64,000 nucleotides of DNA, from the NCBI RefSeq assembly GCF_900604285.1, contig NZ_UWNY01000001.1:1183774-1247773 (forward strand), written 5' to 3'. Source of the stretch: Varibaculum vaginae. Lineage in GTDB: Bacteria > Actinomycetota > Actinomycetes > Actinomycetales > Actinomycetaceae. The notes below the pieces were generated by a model that was not told where the DNA came from, did no database searches, and saw nothing but the letters and a program-made list of their open reading frames with translations. Below, piece by piece: positions 9,209-17,714 of this stretch (its first letter is position 1; the number at the start of each line of letters is the position of its first letter). A program made the position numbers and the translations under genes.

Positions 9209-10003
9209 CTAGGAAAGTTGAGATTTGATTAGTTGAACTATGTAGGGCATGGCGGCAATAAAAACGTCGGTGCCCTTGCCGGCAAGCCAGCTCAGGAGTT
9301 TGTCAAGCTTGCTGCCCCGTTTGCTTTTATCTTTTGTGTTGAGATCGCCCATCATCCCTTTGAGCAGCGTCTTCTCGTCATCGGAAAGCGTTGTCTCTGG
9401 CAATTTGTCAATCTGTTCAAAGGTTGCCTCTAACGTGACCTGTACGTTGCTCGTGGCGGATGCCGTGAGGCTGACGCTAGCGCCCTGCGCTTCGGCGATT
9501 TTCAGCTTACGGAGCTCCTCATCACGGAAATGCTTCAGTTTGTCGATACGTAGTTGCGTCTGTTCATCGTTGAAATCATTGCGATTGGAAGACCCATAGG
9601 AATAGGAGGCTAGTCCGTCCGTGTAGGAGTCGTAGCCCCTCGCGTTTGCGTAGACGTAGTCGATTGAGTCGTATACGGCTTTGAGCTCGTCGTCTTTCAC
9701 GCCCTCTTCAAGAGCTTGCTCCAGTCTCCTGATATGCTGCGTTATAGTTGCGCAGAATGCGGCACCGAACGCTTTGTCGTCTGAGTCTTCCCGCTTTAGG
9801 CGCAGCTTCTGGAGAATCATCCCTAGGTCGCTTTTCGAGTAGCGAAATGAGCTTGAGGAATTGATATATTTTAAAGCCTCGGGGTTAGTGTAGTCGAGGT
9901 CGAAGACCTGCATGATTTCACGGCAGAGCGCATCAACATCCTCATCTGCAGCATCACTCAAAAGGCGCGCCGCTCGCAAAATATACTCATCTAGAACGGC
10001 CAT
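9209..10003 (-). CDS. Unknown protein in the helicase/type III operon
   Basis: A 264-residue protein I do not recognise. It begins MAVLDEYILRAARLLSDAAD, is rich in charged and helical segments, and has the pattern of a coiled helix around residues 150-175. The last 30 residues (GTDVFIAAMPYIVQLIKSQL) form a hydrophobic or amphipathic helix. It overlaps the end of the DUF4391 gene by 17 bp and is followed by mod after 11 bp, so it is part of the same operon. A hydrophobic tail next to restriction genes is compatible with a membrane-acting effector, but that is conjecture. Confidence 0.7.
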   Translation of the reverse strand: MAVLDEYILRAARLLSDAADEDVDALCREIMQVFDLDYTNPEALKYINSSSSFRYSKSDLGMILQKLRLKREDSDDKAFGAAFCATITQHIRRLEQALEEGVKDDELKAVYDSIDYVYANARGYDSYTDGLASYSYGSSNRNDFNDEQTQLRIDKLKHFRDEELRKLKIAEAQGASVSLTASATSNVQVTLEATFEQIDKLPETTLSDDEKTLLKGMMGDLNTKDKSKRGSKLDKLLSWLAGKGTDVFIAAMPYIVQLIKSQLS

Positions 10004-10769
10004 TGCAGATCTCCTTTATCTCATCGGCGACCGCCCTCAGGCGTCGCTCCTCTTCCTTCATTTCCATCCTCAGCTTCGCGGACTCGTTGAGCGTTATGTC
10101 CTTCGACCGCCGCTGCTCCTTCAGCCGCTTGACGGAGGCTCCCATCTCATCGTAGCGCGACGTGAGGGCGATCAGCTTTTCCCGGTCTCGAGCGGGGCAT
10201 ACGGGGTAGAACCCCAGGCCGCCAATCGCGCGGGACAGCGCTACGGTGCGCGACAGGTCGACCAGGTACTCCCAGAGGTCGCCCTGCGAGAGCCGCCCGA
10301 ATGCCAGCGCGCCTAGGAAGTCCGCGTATTCTGAACGGCCAGGATCGAACGCGCCCGTCGACTCGACTCGGTCGACGACCGTCGCGCCCTGCTCGGCCTG
10401 GCTCCTCCGCGTGAGGGCGACCGATATGCACGCGCAGCCGCCCGCCTCGACCAGGAGCACCGTCGGGTTCGGGAAGCACTTGTGCACGAGCTCCGCCACC
10501 TCGGCCACCGCCATGGTCCCGGCTGTCATCTCGCAACGGAGGAAGACGACGCTCTGCACGTTACGCTCGTCGTCCTCGTACGGCGGGATGCGCGTCGTGG
10601 ACTTCTGGACCGTGGCGAAGTGCTCGAGGCGCGCGACCTTGTCGAGCCTCTTCTGCTCGGTCTTGGTGAGCATGGCCTGCTTGACGAGCACCGTCTTGGG
10701 AATGCGGCGGCATCCCGCGAGCGCCGCTTCGGGCAGGCGCAGGATTCCGTTCCAGTCGATGCCGCTCAT
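9987..10769 (-). CDS. DUF4391 domain protein
   Basis: A 260-residue protein. I chose the ATG at 10769 because it overlaps the helicase stop as ATGA; an upstream ATG at 10787 is in frame but lies within the helicase gene. The segment VHKCFPNPTVLLVEAGG and the later run of basic and coiled residues are typical of DUF4391. The family is known from genomic surveys as a partner of SNF2-type helicases and adenine methyltransferases; no biochemical function is established to my knowledge. It likely acts with the PLD helicase encoded immediately upstream. Confidence 0.75.
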   Translation of the reverse strand: MSGIDWNGILRLPEAALAGCRRIPKTVLVKQAMLTKTEQKRLDKVARLEHFATVQKSTTRIPPYEDDERNVQSVVFLRCEMTAGTMAVAEVAELVHKCFPNPTVLLVEAGGCACISVALTRRSQAEQGATVVDRVESTGAFDPGRSEYADFLGALAFGRLSQGDLWEYLVDLSRTVALSRAIGGLGFYPVCPARDREKLIALTSRYDEMGASVKRLKEQRRSKDITLNESAKLRMEMKEEERRLRAVADEIKEICNGRSR

Positions 10770-13700
10770 CGCAGCACCGCGAAACATACCAACGAGTAGT
10801 CGTTGAAGCCCATGACGGTGCCGCTGCCGACCTCTCCCAGGCTGAACAGGCTCTCGATGCCTTTGTCCTGCTGCGTTCCGGTGATGGCCGCAACGACATC
10901 GTCAAGCAGGTCGGTGTAGGCGTCCATCCTCGTCCCGTCGCGGGTCTCGCGGTTGAACTCGCGGCACAGCTTAGCGATGGGCTCGGGATGCCCAGAGCAG
11001 ACGGCGCGCATGATGTCGAGCGCCGGCTTGGGCTGGGTGTGCTTCGTCATGACCTCGCCGTCGGCCGACACGTACACCACGTAGTACGGGAAGACAGGGT
11101 TCGTGTCCCTGGGATCGTTGCCCTCGTCGTTCTGCTTGAGGCAGAAGACCACGCCTGGCTTCACGTCGCTGCGAAGCTCGTCGGGGATGGGGGCCACGGC
11201 GTGCAGTCCCGCCGGCGAGTTCTCCAACGCGCCGGGATGCTCCTTGGCGTAGCGCTGGAGCTCCACGCGGAAGTCGTCGAAGGCGAAATCCGTGATCGAG
11301 ATGCCGCCCGAGATGTCCTCGAGGTCGAGCACCTCGCTCTTGAGCTGCTGGAGCTGCCGGCGACGGTACTTGAGGTCGTTCATCTCTCCATTGCCCTTGG
11401 CCTCCAGCACGTTCTCCTCGCCGGTTGCCGACGCGTCGAGCAGCGCCATGCGCCCCTTCACGCGGCCCTCGAGCTGGATGTACTCGTCGAGCGCGATGTC
11501 CGGCCAGAAGTTGACCAGCTGGATCTGGGAGTTCTTCGATCCCAGGCGGTCGATGCGGCCGAAGCGCTGGATGATACGCACGGGGTTCCAGTGGATGTCG
11601 TAGTTCACCAGGCAGTCGCAGTCCTGCAGGTTCTGGCCCTCGGAGATGCAGTCCGTCGCGAAGACGACGTCGATCTCGCCGAGCTCCCGCTGGCTCTCCG
11701 GCAGCTCCTTTGAGACGGGAGAGAACCTCGCGAGGATGTTCTCGAAGGTGGCCCTGGGAAGCTTCAGCGAGTAGGTCCGGTTGGAGCTGCCCGCCACCTC
11801 GGCGCACTCGATTCCGAGCTCGCGCTTCAGCCAGGGCGCCAGCTGCTCGAAAAGGTACGCCGTCGTGTCGGCGAACGCGCTGAACACCAGCACCTTGCGG
11901 TTGCCGGGGTTGTACGGCTCGCTGACCTTGCCCGCGATGAAGTCGCGCAGCTTCACGAGCTTGGCGTCGCGCTCGGGCGTCACCGCGTCGGCATAGGTTA
12001 GCAGGGCCCGGAGCACCTGGATGTCGAAGTCGAGGTCCTGGCCCAGGCGCAGGGCGTCGACGTCTCGCAGGTCGACTCGCACCTTGCCGCCGGCCTCGAA
12101 CTCCTCGGCATCGTCGTCGTCGAACCCGTCCTCGAGGCCCTCGGTGCCGTAGGCGACCCCCGACGCGTCGGCGTCGAGCCTCGCGCGCAGGTCGACGCAG
12201 CCGTCGAGGATTCGTCGCAGCGTGATGCGGAAGCTGTTCACGGAGGACTCCATGCGCTTGAGGACGTTGACGCGCATGAGGTTGGCCACCGCCGTCGTGC
12301 GGTGGACCTGGCTCTCGAAGTCCTTGCCCCACGTGTCCCCGTAGCGGTCCTCGTACTTGCGGCGCTGGTCGGCGCGCACGTAGGAGAGCACCTGGTACTG
12401 GGCGAACGTGAGCTGGGCGATCATGTCGTTGAGCACGGCAATCGGCGGCAGCTCGCCTTCTAGGTCAATGGGCGTCTGAAACGACAGGGGCGGCCGGCGC
12501 GCCGGGAAGGTACCGCTCGCGGCGCCGTAGTACTTCGTGATGTGCTTGCGGCTGCGCGCGATGGTCAGCACGTCGAGCAGCTTGAAGTAGTCGGCGTTCA
12601 CCGCGTTCACGAAGCTCTCGGTCGTGCGCTCGGAGTCGGAGAGCTTGCTCCACTCGTTGAACCTCTGCTGGGCGACGCGCGTCACGTGGGTGATCGACGG
12701 GATGCCATCGGTATCGGCGAGGTACGCGTCGTCTCCCTCGGTGATGAGCTCGATCTGGTTTCGCAGGTCGAGCAGGCGGTTGTTCACCGGGGTGGCAGAG
12801 AGCATGAGCACCTTCGTGCGCTGGCCCGACTTGATGACGTCCTCGATGAGGCGCGTGTAGCGGTCGGTCTTGTCCGCGTCGGTGCTCTTGTTCCTGAAGT
12901 TGTGGCTCTCGTCGATGACGAGGAGGTCGAAGTGGCCCCAGCGCAGGTGCTCGAGGTCCACCTCGCCGCTCATGCCGTGGTAGCGCGACAGGTCGGTGTG
13001 GTTGAGCACCGTGTAGCTGAAGCGGTCGTCGGCCAGCGGGTTGCGGTCGTCGTTGTCCTGCGTCCACAGGGTCCAGTTGTCCCGCAGGCGCTTCGGGCAC
13101 AGCACGAGGATGCGGTCGTTGCGCTCCTGGTAGTACTTCATGACGGCGAGCGCCTCGTAGGTCTTGCCCAGGCCCACCGAGTCGGCGATGATGCAGCCCT
13201 TGTACTTCTCCAGCTTGCGGATGGCGCCCACGACGGCGTCCTTCTGGAAGTCGTAGAGCTTGCTCCAGACCACGGACTCCTCGAACTTGAGGCCGGGGCG
13301 GATGCCGTTGTCCTCGTCGTCCTCCATGAAGTCGCGGAACAGGTGGTACAGGGTCAGGAAATAGATGAACTCGGGCGGGTTCTCGCGGTAGAGCGTCTCG
13401 ACCTGGGCGGCCACCTGCGCGGTGACCTCCTCGACCATGGCAGGGTTGTCCCAGACCGACTCGAACATCATCTTGAGGCCGACGGCCTCGGTCGCGTTCT
13501 CGAAATGGCTCACGCAGGTCACGGTTCCCGGACGGCGCTCGTAGCCGAGGCCCTCCTGCGTGAAGTTCGCGGCGGCGCCCATGAAGGCGTGGTCGTCGCC
13601 GGATGGGTTCTCCACCACGTAGGTGCCGCCCGGCTGAATGGCGCCGGACGTCTTGGCGGACTTGAAGACGCCCTTCTCGCGGATCCACTCGGCGCATTCG

Positions 13701-14011
13701 CGGGCGAGCGCGCGTTGGTTTAGGTTGTTGCGCAGCGTGAGCTCGAGCCCCGAGCCGCCGACGCCGACCTCGCGCGCGCGGCGGGCTACCTCGAACTCGC
13801 GCGGCTCCTTCGAGTCGGCCATGCGCTTGATGAAGGTGGGCTCGCTGAACAGGAAGCGCACCTCGTCGACCTTGGAGAGCTCCTCTTTGAGCTCCCCGTA
13901 GGCGAACACGGTGAAATACGAGCTGATTATCGACAACTTCGCGCCGTCGTCGATGGATTCGCCGAGGGCGTCTCCCAGGCGCTCCGCGCCGACGTTGCTT
14001 AGCGACTTCAC
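10766..14011 (-). CDS. PLD-like/SNF2 helicase, defence-associated
   Basis: A 1081-residue protein starting at GTG 14011. Residues 1-200 resemble a phospholipase D-type domain: a segment SIISSYFTVFAYGELKEEL and a second half containing DDHAFMGAAANFTQEGL, with degenerate HKD residues. The rest is an SNF2/superfamily 2 helicase with Walker A ADSVGLGKT (about 275-283), motif II DESH (about 363), LSATPVNN and motif VI QRFGRIDRLGS. Such PLD-helicase proteins occur in anti-phage islands. It opens the minus-strand operon helicase-DUF4391-unknown-mod-res-DUF4238, with tight overlaps between the first genes. I do not see DISARM-specific partners, so I do not assign it to that system. Confidence 0.87.
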   Translation of the reverse strand: MKSLSNVGAERLGDALGESIDDGAKLSIISSYFTVFAYGELKEELSKVDEVRFLFSEPTFIKRMADSKEPREFEVARRAREVGVGGSGLELTLRNNLNQRALARECAEWIREKGVFKSAKTSGAIQPGGTYVVENPSGDDHAFMGAAANFTQEGLGYERRPGTVTCVSHFENATEAVGLKMMFESVWDNPAMVEEVTAQVAAQVETLYRENPPEFIYFLTLYHLFRDFMEDDEDNGIRPGLKFEESVVWSKLYDFQKDAVVGAIRKLEKYKGCIIADSVGLGKTYEALAVMKYYQERNDRILVLCPKRLRDNWTLWTQDNDDRNPLADDRFSYTVLNHTDLSRYHGMSGEVDLEHLRWGHFDLLVIDESHNFRNKSTDADKTDRYTRLIEDVIKSGQRTKVLMLSATPVNNRLLDLRNQIELITEGDDAYLADTDGIPSITHVTRVAQQRFNEWSKLSDSERTTESFVNAVNADYFKLLDVLTIARSRKHITKYYGAASGTFPARRPPLSFQTPIDLEGELPPIAVLNDMIAQLTFAQYQVLSYVRADQRRKYEDRYGDTWGKDFESQVHRTTAVANLMRVNVLKRMESSVNSFRITLRRILDGCVDLRARLDADASGVAYGTEGLEDGFDDDDAEEFEAGGKVRVDLRDVDALRLGQDLDFDIQVLRALLTYADAVTPERDAKLVKLRDFIAGKVSEPYNPGNRKVLVFSAFADTTAYLFEQLAPWLKRELGIECAEVAGSSNRTYSLKLPRATFENILARFSPVSKELPESQRELGEIDVVFATDCISEGQNLQDCDCLVNYDIHWNPVRIIQRFGRIDRLGSKNSQIQLVNFWPDIALDEYIQLEGRVKGRMALLDASATGEENVLEAKGNGEMNDLKYRRRQLQQLKSEVLDLEDISGGISITDFAFDDFRVELQRYAKEHPGALENSPAGLHAVAPIPDELRSDVKPGVVFCLKQNDEGNDPRDTNPVFPYYVVYVSADGEVMTKHTQPKPALDIMRAVCSGHPEPIAKLCREFNRETRDGTRMDAYTDLLDDVVAAITGTQQDKGIESLFSLGEVGSGTVMGFNDYSLVCFAVLR

Positions 14012-14015
14012 GCCT

Positions 14016-14228
14016 CTATGCCCCCTTTTTCGCGAGCTCTTCGATCATGCAGGTGCGCACGAAGGCGGAGAAGCTCATGCCCCGCAGGGCCGCCTCCTCC
14101 TTCGCCGCGTCGCGCAGGGTGTCGGGGATGCGCAGGGTCACGGAGACCTGGTCGCCGTCCACCAGGAAGCTTCTGATCTCGGTCTCGTCGGGATTGCTCT
14201 TGATGAGCTCCTTGTAGCTGTCGGGCAT
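14016..14228 (-). CDS. Small ribbon-helix-helix protein
   Basis: A 70-residue protein. The stretch QVSVTLRIPDTLRDAAKEEA followed by LRGMSFSAFVRTCMIEELAK has the beta strand-helix-helix pattern of Arc/MetJ-type DNA-binding proteins. I chose ATG 14228 because GGGAG sits five bases before it; an in-frame ATG at 14240 is possible. The stop is four bases from the helicase start, so this gene heads the defence operon and is a good candidate for its autoregulator. A toxin-antitoxin role is less likely as no toxin is adjacent. Confidence 0.75.
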   Translation of the reverse strand: MPDSYKELIKSNPDETEIRSFLVDGDQVSVTLRIPDTLRDAAKEEAALRGMSFSAFVRTCMIEELAKKGA

Positions 14229-14396
14229 CTGCGCTCCCATCGCTCGAAATGCAATACAAATGCGTTTGCAGCATTATAACGCGACGGCACGCGGCGGCAC
14301 TGGGAATGCGAGGACAGCCGATGTCCAGGCTTTATATGAGCGCGGACGGCGATGGACGCCCTGATCGGGCTTGGATGGCCGCTTTCGTTCGGGTCC

Positions 14397-14672
14397 TCAT
14401 CTCTCGTTTTCGCGAGGTTTGGCGTTTGCCCATTCCTCGGCGTAGAGAACCTCGTTCTGAGCCTCCAAGATTCGCGCGGCGTCGCCGATGCGCTCGGCGC
14501 ACCTCTCACTTATCGACTTCAGGGCCAGAATCCCCTCGACGTCGAGCGGGTCCAGCTGGTCGGCATGCGCCAGGGACTCGAGCAGCTGGTCCAGGCCCCT
14601 CGCCAGCCTCCCGGCATCGCACACGGCATCGATGAGCTCGATGCGCTCCAACTTCTCTTCGTGGCTCAACAT
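14397..14672 (-). CDS. Small helical protein, unknown
   Basis: A 91-residue protein starting MLSHEEKLERIELIDAVCDA. The start is fixed by an excellent AGGAGG site seven bases before the ATG at 14672; longer open frames upstream of it are G+C-driven and lack a site. It is mostly helical, acidic and cytosolic. I do not recognise it. It is separated from the RHH gene by 168 bp, which hold that gene's upstream region. Confidence 0.7.
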   Translation of the reverse strand: MLSHEEKLERIELIDAVCDAGRLARGLDQLLESLAHADQLDPLDVEGILALKSISERCAERIGDAARILEAQNEVLYAEEWANAKPRENER

Positions 14673-15219
14673 CAGCTCGCCTCCTTCTCTCAACGGACGT
14701 GTCGCGCAGCACCGTAGCCGTTCCATGCGGAGAACCATCTCGCCGCCCGCGGTCCCGTGCGCATATCGGCCGCAAGCGGCACGGGAAAGCCGTCCGTCCC
14801 GACTCATGCCGCGGCGCCGCGACTCGGGAACCCGCCTCCGTCCCCGCCACGACGTCGTCGTCAATCCCCGCGGGAGCCCAGCAACCGCCGATGGGCCGCA
14901 TCCCATGCCCGGAGGGTCTCGGCGCCCACGCCGGATTCCATGCCGCACGCCTGCGCCCCTTTGATCCGAATACCCGCCCCGGCGCTCCTTGGACGCGCAG
15001 GGTCGCACGCCGGCAGGCGGCCAGCAAGGGCCGCGACACTTTTTCGGGTTCTTCGCCCCATGCGCTCCGCGCGCGAACAACGCGAAAAACTGCCGTCGGG
15101 AGACTTCTATTTCCATGCCCGACTTCGCTTCCTCCCTTGCAGGCACGCCCGCGCTGCATGCGACTCACGCGGCGCAAGGCACGCCACAGGGGCGGGCCTC
15201 AGAGTCTAAGGAGCAAGAC
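14673..15219. other. G+C-rich gap, no gene recognised
   Basis: About 550 bp between the divergent genes at 14672 and 15220. Several long open frames cross it on both strands, but none has a ribosome site, plausible protein composition or recognisable domain. It must hold divergent promoters; I cannot place them with confidence. Confidence 0.5.
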
Positions 15220-15591
15220 ATGAACGACATGAAGGAAAAGGCGATGGGCGCGGTCAAGGCCTTCCTCGAGCGCAAGGGCTACGAGATCGTCGACGAGGCC
15301 TGGCAGGGACCCGAGGGCATCGGCGGGATCGACCTCGTGGCGGTGGACGAGGACGGGACCCTGGTCTTCGTCGACGCCACGGTCCGGATCGGGACGGACG
15401 GCTTCCCCGAGGCCCACAGGGCGCGCGGGCTGCGCGAGGCGCTGGCGGCGAGGTGGCTCGCCGGCAACGGCGACGACTACGCCGACACCCCGGTCCGCTT
15501 CGACGAGGTGGCGATGATGGTCGTCAAGGAGAACCGCGCACTCCTTCGCCACCACATCAACTGCTTCGGCGAGATGGAGCCGCTCTCCTAG
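15220..15591 (+). CDS. YraN/UPF0102-like endonuclease-fold protein
   Basis: A 123-residue protein from ATG 15220, preceded by TAAGGAGC. After an N-terminal helix (AMGAVKAFLERKGYEIVDEA) it has GGIDLVAVDEDGTLVFVDATVR, matching the YraN pattern of (E)IDL..D...LVFVEVK in which acidic and lysine residues form a PD-(D/E)xK-like fold. Here the usual E-V-K is D-A-T, so the nuclease site looks incomplete. Similar proteins are frequent near replication or partition modules of coriobacterial elements. It precedes the parAB unit and is closed by a hairpin. Confidence 0.7.
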   Translation: MNDMKEKAMGAVKAFLERKGYEIVDEAWQGPEGIGGIDLVAVDEDGTLVFVDATVRIGTDGFPEAHRARGLREALAARWLAGNGDDYADTPVRFDEVAMMVVKENRALLRHHINCFGEMEPLS

Positions 15592-15599
15592 GCGGCGCG

Positions 15600-15629
15600 C
15601 CCGGCCCCGGGCTCCCGGGGCCGGGCTTT
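15600..15629 (+). terminator. Hairpin after the YraN-like gene
   Basis: Perfect 11-bp G+C stem CCCGGCCCCGG (15600-15610) with a four-base loop and right arm 15615-15625, followed by CTTTC. The T tract is weak, but the position nine bases after the stop codon supports a terminator. Confidence 0.6.
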
Positions 15630-15646
15630 CCCCCGAAACCGGCCCC

Positions 15647-15688
15647 TGTACCACTAAAACGTACATATACGTACGTTTTCGTGGTACA
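15647..15688. promoter_or_regulatory. 18-bp-arm inverted repeat upstream of parA
   Basis: Left arm TGTACCACTAAAACGTAC (15647-15664) and right arm 15671-15688 are complementary at 17 of 18 positions around ATATAC. It lies 109 bp before the parA start. Long palindromes at this position are usually operators of a partition operon or part of a centromere (parS) site. Confidence 0.75.
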
Positions 15689-15699
15689 CTCCGCTTGTC

Positions 15700-15723
15700 G
15701 GACAAATCCGTACGGTTTTGTCC
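15700..15723. promoter_or_regulatory. Second palindrome upstream of parA
   Basis: A 24-bp near-perfect palindrome centred on CCGTACGG (15708-15715), with outer arms GGACAAA and TTTGTCC and a single mismatch pair. The outer half-sites match the 15-bp palindrome that recurs in the transfer genes. Candidate operator or ParB-binding site. Confidence 0.7.
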
Positions 15724-15796
15724 CGACGCTCCGAGACTCGGGGCGCGCCGGACCGGATGCGGCGAGGCGCGCCCCACGCTAGAGAGGACGCGACCC

Positions 15797-16561
15797 ATGC
15801 GCACGATAGCCATTTCCAACTACAAGGGCGGCGTCGGCAAGACGACGACCGCCGTCAACCTGGCGGCCATCTTCGCCGCCAGGGGCCTTCGGACCCTGCT
15901 CGTCGACCTCGACCCGCAGGCGTCTGCCACCGACTTCTTCGGCCTCTACGACCGCGCCGCCTCCGAGCGCCGCACCTCGGTCGAGCTGCTCTACGGCGGC
16001 GCGCCCGTGGAAGAGGTCGCTTACGCCGCCGGGGAGGGCCTCGACGTGGTGGCCTCGACCATCGACCTCGTCGACCAGAACGAGATGCTCCTGCGCGAGC
16101 AGCGCCTCAAGTTCGCCCTCGACGACGCCTCGGGCTCCTACGACGTCTGCCTCATCGACTGCAGCCCCGTGATGCGCAGGCTCGCCTTCAACGCCTACCT
16201 CGCCGCAACGGAGGGCGGCATGGTCGTCATCCCCGTGAAGCTCGACTCCACCGTGATGCGCGGCACGGCGCTCACCGTGGAGGCGACGCGCTCCATCGCG
16301 GACGCTCTGCGCATGCCCACGCCCAGATGGAAGATACTGCGCACCTGCGTGCCCGGCCGCATGACCAACGCCGAGGCCACGGGCGCGGCCGTGCTCGACG
16401 GGTTCTTCCCGGGCGAGCAGTTCGAGACGGTCATCCACGCGAGCAGCAAGGTCTGCGAGGGCAGCTGGCAATGGAAGCCGGTGGCGGCCTTCGAGCCGGG
16501 GAGCCGCCCCGCACGCGACTACGAAGCTCTCGCCGACGAGGTGTCCCGTGAGCTCGCCTAG
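15797..16561 (+). CDS. parA: ParA-type partition ATPase
   Basis: A 254-residue Walker-type ATPase. MRTIAISNYKGGVGKTTTAV shows the deviant Walker A with signature lysine (K10 GGVGK15 TT), followed by LLVDLDPQASATDF (A' motif) and YDVCLIDCSP (Walker B). There is no N-terminal DNA-binding extension, as in short (type Ib-like) or chromosomal Soj proteins. It is followed by parB with a 14-bp overlap. It would position the element's replicon, implying an extrachromosomal or replicating stage. Two palindromes upstream may mediate autoregulation or act as the centromere. Confidence 0.93.
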   Translation: MRTIAISNYKGGVGKTTTAVNLAAIFAARGLRTLLVDLDPQASATDFFGLYDRAASERRTSVELLYGGAPVEEVAYAAGEGLDVVASTIDLVDQNEMLLREQRLKFALDDASGSYDVCLIDCSPVMRRLAFNAYLAATEGGMVVIPVKLDSTVMRGTALTVEATRSIADALRMPTPRWKILRTCVPGRMTNAEATGAAVLDGFFPGEQFETVIHASSKVCEGSWQWKPVAAFEPGSRPARDYEALADEVSRELA

Positions 16562-17504
16562 CCAGGTGGCCGCGGGCTTCACCATCACGGGGCTTCTCGA
16601 CGGCGCGTCGCGCACCCGCGGGCGCTACCCGGTGTCCGAGATAGCGGTGGCCGACATCGCCGACCACCCGGCGAACGCCGCCTACTCCATGGACCCAACG
16701 GGGATAGCCGAGCTCGCCGAGTCCATACGCGAGGACGGCCTCACCGACCTGCCGCTCGTGCGCAAGGTCGGCGACGGCTCGTGGCAGATGGTCTCCGGGC
16801 ACCGGCGCAAGGCCGCCTACGCGCTGCTCGCCAAGGACGACCCCGCCTACGAGAAGATGCCCTGCCGCGTGATAGAGGGCATCGACGACGAGCGGGCGGT
16901 GACGCTGCTCCACGCCGCGAACTACTTCACCCGCGCGCTCACCGTGACCGAGCGCGCCGCAGCGACCGAGGCGCTCAGGGGCGACGCCGTGCGCCTGCGC
17001 TCCGAGGACCCGTCGCTTTCCGGCATGCGCGTCGACGACGTGAAGGCCGCCATCATCGAGCGGCAGACGGGCCGCAAGGTCTCCGGCAAGACCATCGCGC
17101 GCGAGGAGAGGCTTGCCCGCCGCATCGCCGAGGACCTCTCGCCCGAGTGGGCCGCCGAGGCCGACCGCGGCAACCTCAGCGCCGAGGCGGTGCGCACGCT
17201 CGCGGGCATGCCGAAGGAGCGCCAGGCGGAGATGCACGCCGCGATGGAGCCCTGGCGGCGCACCAAGCGCGAGCTCTCCGACTACGTGAGGAGCGAGGGC
17301 AAGACGCAGGCAGGCCCCGACGGCCGCATCGCGAAGGCCGCGAGGCTCGTCGCCGACTTCCTGGAGAGCCCGCCCGAGAGCCCGAGCCCGGCCGACCTCT
17401 CGCTGCTGCGGGAGATGGCGCTCATGACCGCGCCCTACACGGATGCGGGCACCGATGCCCGAAAGCGCCGCAGAAGGGCCTCAGGCCCGAAATCCAGCAA
17501 GTAG
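16548..17504 (+). CDS. parB: ParB-type partition protein
   Basis: A 318-residue protein starting GTG 16548 inside the end of parA. It has the ParB N-terminal domain: the specificity determinants VSEIAVADIADHPANA, the CTP-binding-type motif GHRRKAAYALL (about residues 84-94), and a central helix-turn-helix region around VSGKTIAREERLARRIAED. The C-terminus is basic (RKRRRRASG). It should bind the element's parS sites and stimulate ParA. The stop codon is followed immediately by a long hairpin. Confidence 0.9.
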   Translation: MSSPSQVAAGFTITGLLDGASRTRGRYPVSEIAVADIADHPANAAYSMDPTGIAELAESIREDGLTDLPLVRKVGDGSWQMVSGHRRKAAYALLAKDDPAYEKMPCRVIEGIDDERAVTLLHAANYFTRALTVTERAAATEALRGDAVRLRSEDPSLSGMRVDDVKAAIIERQTGRKVSGKTIAREERLARRIAEDLSPEWAAEADRGNLSAEAVRTLAGMPKERQAEMHAAMEPWRRTKRELSDYVRSEGKTQAGPDGRIAKAARLVADFLESPPESPSPADLSLLREMALMTAPYTDAGTDARKRRRRASGPKSSK

Positions 17505-17505
17505 C

Positions 17506-17539
17506 CTATGGCGTCCGACATCGCGTCGGGCGTCCATAG
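17506..17539. repeat. Hairpin after parB, candidate oriT/terminator
   Basis: A 14-bp stem (17506-17519 with 17525-17539, one bulge and one G-T pair) begins one base after the parB stop. A further inverted repeat GGGACCGGGC (17546-17555) pairs with 17606-17615. Both lie in the 210-bp gap upstream of the MobC and relaxase genes, the usual place for a transfer origin. There is no T run, which argues against a simple terminator. Confidence 0.5.
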
Positions 17540-17714
17540 CACTTGGGGACCGGGCGGCCTCGGACCCGTCATGCCGCGGGCCGTTCGGGAGCCCGCTTTC
17601 GCGAGGCCCGGTCCCAGAGGCGGCGCCCGAGCCGGGCCGCCGCCTGCGGGGGATCCCCCGCACCCCTAGAGAGACGCGCCCGCCGCGCGGCGGGCCCGAG
17701 GAAAGGAATCCGCC

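Noticed and set aside
485-14011. DISARM or BREX system
   Set aside because: A PLD-like domain, helicase and methyltransferase are present, but no DrmA/DrmB, PglZ, BrxL or BrxC-type proteins; the Mod/Res pair is clearly type III.
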